Assembly (NCBI GenBank): GCA_903913215.1
Contig: CAIWKE010000036.1
Location: 124,001-188,000, forward strand
From: an uncultured Holophagaceae bacterium
Lineage (GTDB): Bacteria > Acidobacteriota > Holophagae > Holophagales > Holophagaceae
Direction of reading: 5' to 3'
DNA length: 64,000 bases
A program made the position numbers and the translations under genes. This document shows, in pieces, positions 29,053 to 37,894 of this stretch; position 1 is the stretch's first letter, and each line of letters opens with the position of its first letter. The notes beneath the pieces are model-generated. The model saw nothing but the letters and a program-made list of their open reading frames with translations, searched no databases and was not told the origin of the DNA.

Positions 29053-30189
29053 ATGCCCTCCCACCTGCAAGCCTGGTTGTTCCTGGTCCTGCCCATCGCG
29101 GTGGTGCTGGGGAGCCTCCTGGTCCTGCTCTTCCGCTGGGCCCGACTCCGGCGCCGACCGCCCGCCGATCCCGAGTCCCTGCTTCTGAGCGCCGTCTCAG
29201 GCAGCCTGCGGGAACGCGGCGAACTCGCCGCCTCGCTGGGGGAATTGCGCACCGTCCACGAGCGGCTGCTGGATGCCCTGCCCACGGGACTGCTCTGGGT
29301 GGACCAGCGCCAGCGCCTGGCGGCCCTGAACCGCCGGGGCCAGGAGCTGCTGGGGGTGACCCCGGGGGTGCTGGGGCTGGAGGCCGCCTTCGTTCTCGAG
29401 CCTTTCCCCTGGCTGCGGGAGGCCCTGGCCGCCAGCCCGGGCCCCGCCCGCCGCCTGGACGCCGGGGGCCGCCGCTGGTCCCTCCAACGTATGGAGGCTC
29501 CAGATCGCATCGGGGCCCTGGTGGCCTTCGACGATGTCACCGAGGCGGAGCTCGAGGAACGCCGCCGCCAGCTCCAGGCCCGCTTTGCCGAGCTGGGCGA
29601 GATGACCGCCGGTGTGGCCCACCAGCTCAAGAATGGCCTGGCGGTGCTGAAGGGTCAGGGCCAGCTGTTGGCACGGGCGGGCCACGGCGAGGCTGCCCAG
29701 GGGCTCCTGGAGGAGACGGCAGAGCTGGAGCAGCTGGTGCAGCGCTTCCTCCAGTGGGCCAAGCCCCTGGAGCCATCCAACGAACCCTTGCGCCTGGAGG
29801 AAGTGGTTTCTCAGGCCCTGGCCGACATCCGGCGGCGACCCCTCAGTCAGGGGCGGACCCTCCTGTGCGAAGGTCGGGGCGGTGCCACCGGTGATTCTGT
29901 GCTGCTCCAGCAAGCCCTGGTGAACCTCCTGGAGAACGCCTGCCAGGCCAGCCCCATGGGGGGTCGTGTGCTGGTGCGCGTGAGTGAAGGGGGCATCGAG
30001 ATCCTGGACGATGGTCCCGGCCTGTCCGAGGACACCGCCATCCGCATGCTGCGCCCCTTTGAAAGCGGGCGCCCCGATGGCACCGGCCTGGGCCTGCCCT
30101 TGGCCCTGAAATGGCTCAACGCCCAGGGCGCCGACCTGCGCTTGGAACGGCGGCCCGAGGGTGGGACCTGTGCAAGCATCAGGTGGTAA
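29053..30189 (+). CDS. PAS sensor histidine kinase with one membrane anchor
   Basis: 378-residue kinase. A single N-terminal membrane helix (about 5-26) anchors a cytoplasmic PAS-like domain (about 65-170, LLDALPTGLLWVDQRQRLAALNRRG). The dimerization domain has GEMTAGVAHQLKNGLAVLKGQ with the phospho-accepting His near residue 194; the HQLKN form is unusual for HELRN. ATP-binding boxes NLLENACQASP, DDGPGLSED and GTGLGLPLALKWL are intact. It resembles NtrB/AtoS-type kinases that pair with sigma-54 activators, but no partner regulator is adjacent; nadE follows after 34 bases. Confidence 0.9.
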   Translation: MPSHLQAWLFLVLPIAVVLGSLLVLLFRWARLRRRPPADPESLLLSAVSGSLRERGELAASLGELRTVHERLLDALPTGLLWVDQRQRLAALNRRGQELLGVTPGVLGLEAAFVLEPFPWLREALAASPGPARRLDAGGRRWSLQRMEAPDRIGALVAFDDVTEAELEERRRQLQARFAELGEMTAGVAHQLKNGLAVLKGQGQLLARAGHGEAAQGLLEETAELEQLVQRFLQWAKPLEPSNEPLRLEEVVSQALADIRRRPLSQGRTLLCEGRGGATGDSVLLQQALVNLLENACQASPMGGRVLVRVSEGGIEILDDGPGLSEDTAIRMLRPFESGRPDGTGLGLPLALKWLNAQGADLRLERRPEGGTCASIRW

Positions 30190-30223
30190 GCATCCAGGCC
30201 ACTTCCACTGGTAACTTGTTGGC

Positions 30224-31933
30224 ATGCGCATCGCCCTGCTCCAGCTCAACGCCCGCCTCGGGGATCCCGAGGGCAATGGCCGCCGCGTGGAGGCCGCCTA
30301 TGCGGAGGCCCTGGCTGCCGGGGCGGAGCTGGTGCTGGCGCCGGAGCTGGCCATCCCCGGCTACCTGCTGGAGGACCGCCTCTGGGAGCCGCAGATGCGG
30401 CGCCGCATCGAGGCCGAGTCCTGGCGCCTGGCGGCCCTCAGCGGCCCCGTGCCACTGCTCTTCGGCACGGCCCGGCCCGCACCCTCGGGGCGGCTCTGGA
30501 ACGAGCTGTGGTGGTGCCAGGAGGGCCAGCTGCGCCACTGCGCCCACAAGCGCGTGCTGCCCAGCTACGACGTCTTCGACGAGCACCGCTACTTCGAGCC
30601 GGACCCCAGCGCCCAGCCTCTGGTGAGCTTCCAGGGCCACCGCATCGGCCTCTCCATCTGCGAAGACCTCTGGGCCGATCCGCAGCTGGGCAATGCCCCA
30701 GTGGGCTACGGCCTGGACCCCATCGCCGACCAGGCCGGGAGCGGCGCGACGCTCATCCTCAACGCCAGCGCCAGCCCCAGCGGTCTGGGCAGCTTCCTGC
30801 CACTGGGCACCAGCGCCCCTTGGGCCATTCCCTCGAAGGACGCCCAGCGCCGCCGCCTGCTGCCGGGCCTGGCCCAGAAGCACGGCATCCCGGTGGCCTA
30901 CGCCAGCCGCGTGGGCGCTGAGAGCTGGCTGCTTTTCGACGGCGGCTCGGGGCTGGCGCTGCCGGATGGTCGCTGGCAGGGCTGGGCGCCCTTCCGCGAG
31001 GGTGTGCTGCTGGTAAATCTCGCCGCGCCCGGCGTGGCCTGGCCGGTGTCTGAGGAGGGCCCCTGGCTGCGCAAGGCCCTGGTGACGGGCATCCGGGACA
31101 ACCTGGCCAAGCAGGGATTGGAAGCCCTGGTGCTGGGCCTTTCCGGCGGCATCGACAGCGCCGTGGCCGCGGCCCTGGCCGTGGAGGCCATCGGCCCCGG
31201 GCGCGTGCTGGGCGCGGCCCTGCCCACGCGGTTCAGCAGTGACGCAAGCTGCCACTTGGCCGAGGAGCAGGCCCGGCACCTGGGCATCGGCTTCCTGCGT
31301 CTGGATGCCGAGGCCCCCTTCGCGGGCTTCGGCGCGTCACTGGCCCAGGCGCTGCCGGGCCGTGCCTTCAGCCTCACGGATGAGAATCTCCAGAGCCGCT
31401 GCCGGGGCGCCCTGCTCATGGCGCTCACGTCAGAGCCCGAGGTGCACCGGCGCCTGGGCACGGAGCGGGTTTCCGTGCTGAACACCGGCAACAAGAGCGA
31501 GGCCGCCACGGGCTACTTCACCCTGTATGGCGATGGCATCGGCGCCTTCGCGCCCCTGGGCGATTGCCTCAAGGCCCGGGTCTACGCTGTCGCCCGGGAT
31601 CTGGGCGCCGCCGTGCCCCGGGGCGTGCTGGAGCGCCCGCCCACGGCGGAACTGCGCCCCGGCCAGACCGATGAGGCCAGCCTCCTGCCCTATGCCCAGC
31701 TGGACGCCATCCTGGGCGCCGCCCTGGAGGCCCAGCGCCCCGAGGAGGGCCTGGTGGACGATCTGGCCCTGCTACTGGAAGGCCCCGCCCTGGTCCAGGC
31801 CACGGCCGCCCTGCCGCGCATCCTGGGCCTCCTGCGCCGCACTGAATTCAAGCGCCGCCAGCTGCCGTTCGCCTTCAAGGTGAGCCCCAAGGCATTTGGG
31901 GCAGGGCGACGCATTCCGCTCACGGCGCTGTGA
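30224..31933 (+). CDS. nadE: Glutamine-dependent NAD+ synthetase
   Basis: 569-residue enzyme catalysing the last step of NAD synthesis, amidating nicotinate adenine dinucleotide with glutamine-derived ammonia. The N-terminal nitrilase-fold glutaminase (1-260) has the full triad: Glu41 (APELAIPG), Lys109 (AHKRVLPSYDVFDE) and Cys146 (SICEDLW). The synthetase domain carries the pyrophosphate loop SGGIDS at residues 307-312 and NTGNKSEAATGYFTLYGD. The length matches bacterial two-domain NadE. It lies 34 bases after the sensor kinase gene, so some read-through is possible. A repeat-rich gap and tRNA-Leu(CAA) follow. Confidence 0.95.
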   Translation: MRIALLQLNARLGDPEGNGRRVEAAYAEALAAGAELVLAPELAIPGYLLEDRLWEPQMRRRIEAESWRLAALSGPVPLLFGTARPAPSGRLWNELWWCQEGQLRHCAHKRVLPSYDVFDEHRYFEPDPSAQPLVSFQGHRIGLSICEDLWADPQLGNAPVGYGLDPIADQAGSGATLILNASASPSGLGSFLPLGTSAPWAIPSKDAQRRRLLPGLAQKHGIPVAYASRVGAESWLLFDGGSGLALPDGRWQGWAPFREGVLLVNLAAPGVAWPVSEEGPWLRKALVTGIRDNLAKQGLEALVLGLSGGIDSAVAAALAVEAIGPGRVLGAALPTRFSSDASCHLAEEQARHLGIGFLRLDAEAPFAGFGASLAQALPGRAFSLTDENLQSRCRGALLMALTSEPEVHRRLGTERVSVLNTGNKSEAATGYFTLYGDGIGAFAPLGDCLKARVYAVARDLGAAVPRGVLERPPTAELRPGQTDEASLLPYAQLDAILGAALEAQRPEEGLVDDLALLLEGPALVQATAALPRILGLLRRTEFKRRQLPFAFKVSPKAFGAGRRIPLTAL

Positions 31934-31949
31934 TCCGGGTGTTGGGCTA

Positions 31950-32050
31950 CTGATCCAACACGAAGACACAAACAAGAACAAGTGAAAGGAATACAGATCA
32001 CTACCAAGACACCAAGGAAGCCAGAGCATTGCCGTTCTGAACCCTTTGGT
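31950..32050. repeat. Half-element of the ACCAAG intergenic repeat family
   Basis: After the nadE stop, the stretch holds CACGAAGACACAAACAAGAA and then CTACCAAGACACCAAGGAAG, both close to the modules at 24613-24701 and 59999-60111. No obvious mirrored arm is present here. The rest of 31934-32146 shows no gene. Confidence 0.55.
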
Positions 32051-32146
32051 CGGGGTAGGGCCCATGTCGAGCTGAGGGTTAATAGGCGCTCTGCAAGCGG
32101 TTCATGGTGAACCATATCAAACGGCCGACAGTGCCGCAGGCACACA

Positions 32147-32171
32147 GCAAATCCCCGGCACGGGGATTTGC
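32147..32171 (-). terminator. Hairpin downstream of tRNA-Leu(CAA)
   Basis: GCAAATCCCC and GGGGATTTGC form a perfect 10-base stem with a five-base loop, directly beyond the 3' end of the tRNA gene. No T-tract follows on the minus strand. A smaller GTGCC/GGCAC inverted repeat lies just beyond it (about 32131-32143). Confidence 0.5.
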
Positions 32172-32175
32172 TCTT

Positions 32176-32259
32176 TGGTAGCCCTCCCCGGGGTCGAACC
32201 GGGATGCCTCGCGGCGACGCATTTTGAGTGCGTTGTGTCTGCCATTCCACCAGAGGGCC
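32176..32259 (-). tRNA. tRNA-Leu (anticodon CAA)
   Basis: 84-base class II tRNA with encoded CCA. The anticodon arm ACGCA-CTCAAAA-TGCGT gives anticodon CAA; the variable arm GCC-GCGA-GGC and T arm CCCGG-TTCGACC-CCGGG are intact. The acceptor stem GGCCCTC/GAGGGCT has a G-U first pair. It reads UUG leucine codons. Confidence 0.94.
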
Positions 32260-32313
32260 GAGCCCTGAAGCATACCAATCCCCGGCGGAGGGGTCCAGCC
32301 GGGAAGCTCCGGT

Positions 32314-34008
32314 TCAGTCCTCACGGGCGTAGAGGCTGAACTGGATCTCGTTGCCCTTCTCGCTGAAGGCCAGATCCTGGGCCAGGGCCTTCAGGAGGAG
32401 GATGCCCCGGCCGTAGGGGCGGGTGGCGGGAGCTTCGCTCTCGGACAGGTGTGGGCGCCAATCAAAGCCGAGACCCGGGTCCACCACGTGGACGCTCAGG
32501 TGAGAGAAGGCCCCGTTGGCCCGCTGGTGGATGCGGATCTGGAGGTCCACCGGCCCCTTGCCCCCGCTGGCGAGACGGTGGCTCCGCTCCACCTCGTAGG
32601 CCTCGAAGCCGACCTCCTTCAGGGCCGAGTCCAGGCCCAGGGAGCCGTGGTCCACGGCGTTCACGATGGCCTCCGACAGCAGGAGGGCCAGGGTCTGGGA
32701 GACATCCTTGGGTACGCCCTGGCGGCCCAGGAAGCCCACGAGGTTGGGGCCCACCTCGTCGTAGTTCACGGCGTTGGGGTGGAATTGGAGCCGCAGGCTC
32801 AGGTACTCCTCATCGGCGAGGTGGCGCAGCGAGGGGCTCGCGGGCAGCCGCACCTCGAGCTGTTCGGGGTGGTAGGGCCACAGGGACCAGCTGAGGTCAT
32901 CGGCCAGCTCCCGGTTCCCCACGCGGGTGCCGATGAGCTCCTGCAGCAGCTCCGGGAAGCCCACATCGCCACCCTGCTCGTAGAGCTCCACCAGCTCCTT
33001 CTCATCCACGATTTCCGAAAGACCGTCGCTGCAGGCGAAGAAGCAATCCCCAGGCAGGAGACAGTGGCGGTTCACGGCCAGGGACCCCAGGTCCTCCTGG
33101 ATGCCCAGCGGGATGCTGGTGGAGGCGTAGCGGGTGAGGCCGCCCCCCACATGGAAGATGAAGCTCTCGGGCATGCCGGCGTTGGCGATCTGCAGCTCAC
33201 CGGTGTGGGCGTCTAGACGGAAGAGCAGTACGCAGGAGAAGCGCCCCCAGGGCAGGAGGTTCATGAGCTTCTGGTTGATCTCCGCAAGGATGCTGGGCAA
33301 GGGCAGGTCCCGGCCCGAAAGCGTTTTGAATACCTCGATGGTGGGGATTTCAGAGATGCCGGCCATGAGCCCGTGGCCCATGGGGTCGCAGAGCATGCCG
33401 AAGTGGATGCCAGGGGCCCCCGTGTGGTAGGTGCACACATCGCCGTTGATGCGGCGCGTGGCCATGGTTTCCATCCGGAAGCCCGCGGGCATGGTGTCCC
33501 GCCCCTGCTCCAGGAGGCGGTCGAGCATGTGCTTCACCATGGAGATCTCGTCCTGCTCCTCGGCCTCCCGGGCCATGAGGCCTGAGTGGACCGCCGCCAG
33601 TTCTGCGATGGCGTGGATGCGGGTCCGTAGCTCGGTGACGTTGAAGGGCTTGGTGAGGAACTCGATGGCCCCGGCGTCCAGGCAGTCCTTGAGAACCTCC
33701 GGCTCCCCCTGGGCCGTGAATACCACCACGGGCAGGAAGACCTGGGTATCGCCGTGGCTGGCCTTGAGGATGGCGTGGATCTTCCGGGTGAACTCGGCGC
33801 CGTTCATGCCGGGCATGGCGTAGTCGGTGAGAATCAGGTCCGGGGCGTGGGCCAGGAACTTTTCCAGGCCTTCCTTGCCGTCTTTGGCCAGGAAGACCTG
33901 GAAGCCGTCCACCCGGAGGGCCGCCTGCACGAAGGCCCGGGTGATGGGGTCATCATCCACTACGAGGATCTTGTAAGTCGGCTTGTGATTCAGGTTGAGG
34001 AGGGGCAC
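32314..34008 (-). CDS. Response regulator with PP2C phosphatase and anti-sigma-type kinase domains
   Basis: 564-residue three-module protein. Residues 10-130 form a receiver (ILVVDDDP, acceptor in LILTDYAMPG, Lys in FLTKPF). Residues about 185-385 are a SpoIIE/RsbU-like PP2C phosphatase (VCTYHTGAPGIHFGMLCDPMGHG, FFACSDGLSEIVDEKE). Residues about 420-560 are an RsbW/SpoIIAB-like ATPase (LLLSEAIVNAVDHGSL, VHVVDPGLGFD, GRGILLLKALAQ). The same order occurs in HsbR-type partner-switching regulators that both phosphorylate and dephosphorylate an STAS anti-sigma antagonist. No STAS gene is adjacent. Start GTG 34008 with AAGGA upstream. Confidence 0.88.
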   Translation of the reverse strand: MPLLNLNHKPTYKILVVDDDPITRAFVQAALRVDGFQVFLAKDGKEGLEKFLAHAPDLILTDYAMPGMNGAEFTRKIHAILKASHGDTQVFLPVVVFTAQGEPEVLKDCLDAGAIEFLTKPFNVTELRTRIHAIAELAAVHSGLMAREAEEQDEISMVKHMLDRLLEQGRDTMPAGFRMETMATRRINGDVCTYHTGAPGIHFGMLCDPMGHGLMAGISEIPTIEVFKTLSGRDLPLPSILAEINQKLMNLLPWGRFSCVLLFRLDAHTGELQIANAGMPESFIFHVGGGLTRYASTSIPLGIQEDLGSLAVNRHCLLPGDCFFACSDGLSEIVDEKELVELYEQGGDVGFPELLQELIGTRVGNRELADDLSWSLWPYHPEQLEVRLPASPSLRHLADEEYLSLRLQFHPNAVNYDEVGPNLVGFLGRQGVPKDVSQTLALLLSEAIVNAVDHGSLGLDSALKEVGFEAYEVERSHRLASGGKGPVDLQIRIHQRANGAFSHLSVHVVDPGLGFDWRPHLSESEAPATRPYGRGILLLKALAQDLAFSEKGNEIQFSLYARED

Positions 34009-34088
34009 GGCGTCCTTGAGCTGGCGGGGGGGCTGGAGGCACCCTTCCTAGGGCATCGGCGGGAAGGGCGTCGAGGGATATTTAGAGC

Positions 34089-34130
34089 GTCCCGAGTTTT
34101 TGGGACATTCTCGATAACTTCATCGAGAAT
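34089..34130. promoter_or_regulatory. Two short inverted repeats in the divergent gap before the hemerythrin gene
   Basis: ATTCTCGAT (34107-34115) and ATCGAGAAT (34122-34130) are a perfect 9-base inverted repeat with a six-base spacer. Immediately before it, GTCCC...GGGAC (about 34089-34106) is another. They lie in the 276-base AT-richer gap between divergent genes, so an operator or leader hairpin is plausible. Confidence 0.4.
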
Positions 34131-34284
34131 TACATCTCTGTGACGAAGCGCAGGAAGCTTCCAGTAGCATGTCAGTGGATGGCGGGGTCAATAATTGAAA
34201 TAAAATCGCCACCTCAAGTACCTGTCCTGCCAAGCCAGTGTTTATATTCGTTTATTTGTGGTTTCAGTGGTTTAGGGGTGTCAC

Positions 34285-34689
34285 ATGGAAGTTGCGTGGA
34301 GTCCACGTTACGGCACGGGCATCGAAATCATCGACGACCAGCACCGGGAGCTCTTCCGCATTGTGGACCGCTTGCGGCGCATGGTGTCCGGGGGCATGGA
34401 CCGGAGCTTGGTGGAGGACGCGATCGTGGACCTGGTGGCCTGCTCCGAGCAGCACTTCGCCACGGAGGAAGCCTACATGGCCAAGATGGCCTACCCCGAT
34501 CTGGAGGCCCATATCACGGAGCACCTCGCCATGCTGGGCAGCCTCCAGGATCTGCTGGCGAAGTTCCGGGAGAGTGAGCAGGCCATGGCCTTGGTGGTGC
34601 CCACTTTCATGGAAGGGTGGCTCCGCCACCACATCAGCGATGGGGACTTCGGGTTCGTGTCGTTCCTGAAGTCGAGGAACCTCGTCTAA
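34285..34689 (+). CDS. Bacteriohemerythrin
   Basis: 134-residue single-domain diiron oxygen-binding protein. All seven iron ligands are present in the expected spacing: His20, His57 and Glu61 (HFATE), His76 and His80 (HITEH), His116 and Asp121 (HISDGD). Trp/Ile packing at the N-terminus (VAWSPRYGTGIEIIDDQH) is typical. It probably stores, carries or senses O2 in the cytoplasm, in keeping with a microaerophilic or anaerobic host. AGGGGTG precedes the ATG. Its stop codon TAA falls at the edge of the repeat that follows. Confidence 0.95.
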   Translation: MEVAWSPRYGTGIEIIDDQHRELFRIVDRLRRMVSGGMDRSLVEDAIVDLVACSEQHFATEEAYMAKMAYPDLEAHITEHLAMLGSLQDLLAKFRESEQAMALVVPTFMEGWLRHHISDGDFGFVSFLKSRNLV

Positions 34690-34822
34690 GAACCGGGTCA
34701 AGAAACCGCGAAAAACGCGAAAGCCCTTCTGGCCGCGAAAGGGTGACGAGGCCACATGCGAGGAAGCCAGACTGGGGTGTCGAACCCCATGGTTGCCTTC
34801 TTTCGTGGTTCCTATTTATGGG
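34685..34822. repeat. Palindromic intergenic repeat, GAAACCGCGAAA family (copy 1)
   Basis: Begins GTCTAAGAACCGGGTCAAGA and continues AAACCGCGAAAAACGCGAAAG. Its right half, GCGAGGAAGCCAGACTGGGGT, is mirrored by ACCCCATGG..GCCTTCTTTCG, forming a long imperfect stem between convergent genes. It aligns over its length with 36115-36239. The remainder of 34823-34901 shows nothing else. Confidence 0.7.
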
Positions 34823-34901
34823 TCTTCGCTGTCTTGGGAGGGTGGGGGCGAGCGATGGTAGCCCTGACCATTCCCTCCCCGGACAGCTTGTGTATCCCCG
34901 C

Positions 34902-35969
34902 CTAAACCTTAAGGGCATTCTTAGCGCACTCCGGACATACCCCGTGGGTGAATGTGGCCGCAGTTTTCTCCGATACGTATTGCTCGATCTGTGTCCAAAG
35001 ACCCTCATCGCTGCGAACCTTCTTGCACCAGGCGCAAATGGGAAGCAGGCCCTGCAGCGTGCGTACTTCCATCAACGCCTTCTCAAGCCGGGCGTTGAGC
35101 TTGCGCAGCCTATAGTTCCAAACAATCCCGACGATCATGAGCGCGCCCAGCCCCGCTATGACCTTGATGATCAATCTGTAATTGACAGGGGTCTGGACAT
35201 CGATCGATGGGTGTCTTTCGCGGACCTGTCCCCGCTCCTTGGGAGAGATCGTCCGCACGGCCCTCCCCAGAATTTCGCAGAGCAAGGGTTCCGTCTTGAG
35301 GACGCCGATGCGGAGCTCGTTTTGGTATTCCGGCATCTGCCCAGCGATCTTGAGATTGAACAGCCCCCTCTTCCTAATCGCGTAGGCGGCGACGGCGAGC
35401 GACCGCATGGTCATGTCCGCTTTCCTGGACGAAACCATGTCAAAGGCTTCGGCCTCGGTTTCGGTGATGATCACTGAAAGCTGCGGGTATCTACTCCTGA
35501 TCCAGCCTTCCACCGCGGTACCGCGGGGAAGGACGATGGACTCGGCCGGGAGTTCCGCGGGGTCGCCGATGTAGGAGTGCTCCTCCCTGGTGATGAACAC
35601 GTTGGGATCGCTGAAAATGGGCTCGGTGAAGGCCAGCCAGCCTTCACGTTCAGGGGTTTTGTTGAGGAAAGGAAGGACAAGGCATTCCCCCTTCCTGGAC
35701 CTGGCCAAACTCTCGTCCCAATTTCGGGTCGGCACGAGTTCCAAGGGAATTCCGGACCTTTCTGACACCAGCGCGATCAGATCCGCCGCGATGCCCTCGT
35801 AGCGTCCCTTCTGGTCCACGCTCTCGAAAGGGGCCCAGTCGGGATCGACGCACATCGTGACCTTTCCGAGCCTCTGCACGTATTGCCGTTCAGACGCCGA
35901 CAGTTCGACAGGAACCGGGGACTGACCAAGGAGCGGCAGGACCAAGAGTATTGCGAGCAGGGCGCGCAT
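34902..35969 (-). CDS. Membrane-anchored solute-binding protein with C-terminal Cys4-type motif
   Basis: 355-residue protein. A signal peptide (about 1-16) leads to a periplasmic family 3 solute-binding domain (about 35-255: VTMCVDPDWAPFESVDQKGRYEGIAADLIALVS). One membrane helix (about 270-290, IIKVIAGLGALMIVGIVWNY) and a short coiled coil (LRKLNARLEKALMEVRTLQG) end in LPICAWCKKVRSDEGLW ... THGVCPECA. That terminal CxxC-x30-CPxC module is commonly seen at the end of PAS/GGDEF or kinase sensors and is probably metal-binding. Here no output domain is present between sensor and motif, so it may be a truncated sensor or a partner protein. Confidence 0.82.
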   Translation of the reverse strand: MRALLAILLVLPLLGQSPVPVELSASERQYVQRLGKVTMCVDPDWAPFESVDQKGRYEGIAADLIALVSERSGIPLELVPTRNWDESLARSRKGECLVLPFLNKTPEREGWLAFTEPIFSDPNVFITREEHSYIGDPAELPAESIVLPRGTAVEGWIRSRYPQLSVIITETEAEAFDMVSSRKADMTMRSLAVAAYAIRKRGLFNLKIAGQMPEYQNELRIGVLKTEPLLCEILGRAVRTISPKERGQVRERHPSIDVQTPVNYRLIIKVIAGLGALMIVGIVWNYRLRKLNARLEKALMEVRTLQGLLPICAWCKKVRSDEGLWTQIEQYVSEKTAATFTHGVCPECAKNALKV

Positions 35970-36114
35970 CCGGAGTCCCTTTCATTTTCGAGAACACGAT
36001 CAGTTTATCTGGGCTCTCGTGGTTCGGGTGGGTAGCAGCGGGTTTACGCTGGGTCATTCCTCAGGCAGGGGTCGGATTCAGATTCAAATTCCCAACAATT
36101 CAGAGCAGATGCCT

Positions 36115-36239
36115 ATTTGTCTAGGAACCTGGTCATGAAACCGCGGAAGTCGCGAAAGGGAGATGAGGTCATACGAAAGAAGCCGGCCCCATAGCCGGCT
36201 TCTTTCGCGTTTTTCGCGGTTCCTTCTTTTTGTGGTTCC
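36115..36239. repeat. Palindromic intergenic repeat, GAAACCGCGAAA family (copy 2)
   Basis: GTCTAGGAACCTGGTCATGA opens this copy, followed by AAACCGCGGAAGTCGCGAAAG. A perfect 13-base stem GAAAGAAGCCGGC/GCCGGCTTCTTTC (36175-36206, six-base loop) is nested in a longer imperfect one ending CGCGGTTCC. It lies just beyond the 3' end of the chemoreceptor gene and could act as its terminator. The 35970-36114 part of the gap shows only promoter-sized DNA. Confidence 0.72.
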
Positions 36240-36242
36240 GGT

Positions 36243-37793
36243 CTAGATCCGGAACCTCGCCACGATGGAGTTGAGCTGCTCGGCCAGGGCGCTGAGCTCG
36301 TCCACGGTGCGGGTGGATTCCTTGATGGTGGCGGCCATTTCCTCCATGGCGGCAGCGTTCTGCTCGGCAATGGAGGTGAGGTCGCCCATGGCGGCCACCA
36401 CGGACTGGCTGTCGTGGCTCTGGGTCGAGCTCTGACCGCCGATGGTCTTCATGCGCTCGGCGGAGTCGGTGATGGCGCTCTGGATGCTGGTGAGGGCCTC
36501 ACCGGCGGTGTTCACCATCTTGGTGCCATCGGTGATGGCGCGGTTGGAGGTCTGGATGAGGGCCGTGATCTCCTTGGCGGCGGTGGCGCTGCGCTCGGCC
36601 AGCTTGCGGACTTCCTCGGCGACCACTGCGAAGCCCTTGCCGTGCTCGCCGGCCTTGGCGGCCTCGATGGCGGCGTTCAGGGAGAGCAGGTTGGTCTGGT
36701 TGGCAATCTCGGTGATCACCATCAGGATGTTGCCGATCTGCTTGGAGTTCTGGTTGATGGCCTGCATGCCCGAGATGGCGCTGCCCACGGCCGTGCCGCC
36801 CTTGTTGGCGGCCTGCTGGGCCTGATCGAAGACGATGAGGGCATCGGTCACGTTGGAGTTCACCACCTGGGAGGCCCCGGCGATGCCCTGGACGCTGGCG
36901 GTGGTGCTGGAGACGCTGGACTTCTGGTTCTCCGCCGACTGGGCGATGCTCTGCGCGGTGCTGTGCATTTCGGACATGCCCGCGGACATCTGGAGGGAGC
37001 CCGAGGCGATGTTCGTCGAGATGGCCATGACCTGCTGGACGATCTGGTGGATGTTCTCCACGAAGCGGTTGAAGTGACCGGCCAGAGCGGAGATTTCATC
37101 GTTGCCACTGACATCCAGGCGGGCCGTGAGATCGCCCTCGCCCTCGGAAATGTCGCGCATGCGGGACTGGATGTTCTCCAGGGGGGTGACGATGGTATTG
37201 CCCAGGAAGAAGGCCGCGGCGACACCAATGCCCACCATGACCACGCCCAGCAGAACCATGCCCAGGAGGGCAGCCAGCTGGTCCTTGCGGAGGCGGTCGC
37301 GGTTCACGGCCAGCATCACATAGGACTTTACGGGAGCGCCTTCGATCTTGACCAGGTCGCCCACCAGCAGGTAGCCGTTCTGCTCGACGGCGGGGTGATC
37401 CTTGGAGGCACCGGCCTTGGCCACGGCCTTGAGGAAGGCATCGGCCATGGGCTGGAGTTCCAGCTTCGCGTCCTTGGACTTGGCCTTGGTGACCACTTTG
37501 GCGGCGCCGGAGGCGTCTAGGGAGACCAGGGCGGCCTGGGAGATGTCGGTGTCGTCCTTGAGGCCGTCCAGACCCCGTTCTACCAGGCCCATGTCCTCGA
37601 ACTGGACACCGGACTGGATGCCGTCGGCCACGAGGCCCGCTAGGCTCCCGGCCTTCAGCTCCAGCCCGCTATTCAGGGCCGAATTCAATCGCCAGAGGGA
37701 GAACACCGTCGAAGACAGCCCGATCACCACAGCCAAGGCCAGGATCGAATAGAGCAGCTTTTTTCGGATGGTCAGCGTGTTAAGGAATTCCAT
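36243..37793 (-). CDS. Methyl-accepting chemotaxis protein
   Basis: 516-residue transmembrane chemoreceptor. Helix 1 (about 12-32) and helix 2 (about 178-200) bracket a periplasmic sensor of about 145 residues with a single-CACHE-like look ([21 protein letters not shown]). A HAMP domain (about 200-255) is followed by signalling helices with the conserved tip [20 protein letters not shown] and [22 protein letters not shown] precedes ATG 37793. No adjacent chemotaxis genes; the ligand is unknown. Confidence 0.95.
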   Translation of the reverse strand: MEFLNTLTIRKKLLYSILALAVVIGLSSTVFSLWRLNSALNSGLELKAGSLAGLVADGIQSGVQFEDMGLVERGLDGLKDDTDISQAALVSLDASGAAKVVTKAKSKDAKLELQPMADAFLKAVAKAGASKDHPAVEQNGYLLVGDLVKIEGAPVKSYVMLAVNRDRLRKDQLAALLGMVLLGVVMVGIGVAAAFFLGNTIVTPLENIQSRMRDISEGEGDLTARLDVSGNDEISALAGHFNRFVENIHQIVQQVMAISTNIASGSLQMSAGMSEMHSTAQSIAQSAENQKSSVSSTTASVQGIAGASQVVNSNVTDALIVFDQAQQAANKGGTAVGSAISGMQAINQNSKQIGNILMVITEIANQTNLLSLNAAIEAAKAGEHGKGFAVVAEEVRKLAERSATAAKEITALIQTSNRAITDGTKMVNTAGEALTSIQSAITDSAERMKTIGGQSSTQSHDSQSVVAAMGDLTSIAEQNAAAMEEMAATIKESTRTVDELSALAEQLNSIVARFRI

Positions 37794-37856
37794 GGTTCTC
37801 CCCTACGGAGGTGTGCCATTGAATCGGGCCACCGGGTGGGGGAGTTGAATTTTGAG

Positions 37857-37894
37857 TCTAGAGCCCACAGCCCGCAGCCTAGAGCCCGCAGCCT
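37857..37894. repeat. Short tandem duplication at the 3' end of mutS2
   Basis: CTAGAGCCCACAGCCCGCAG and CTAGAGCCCGCAGCCTA are two near-identical copies in a row, touching the mutS2 stop codon. Probably a local slippage product. Confidence 0.5.
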
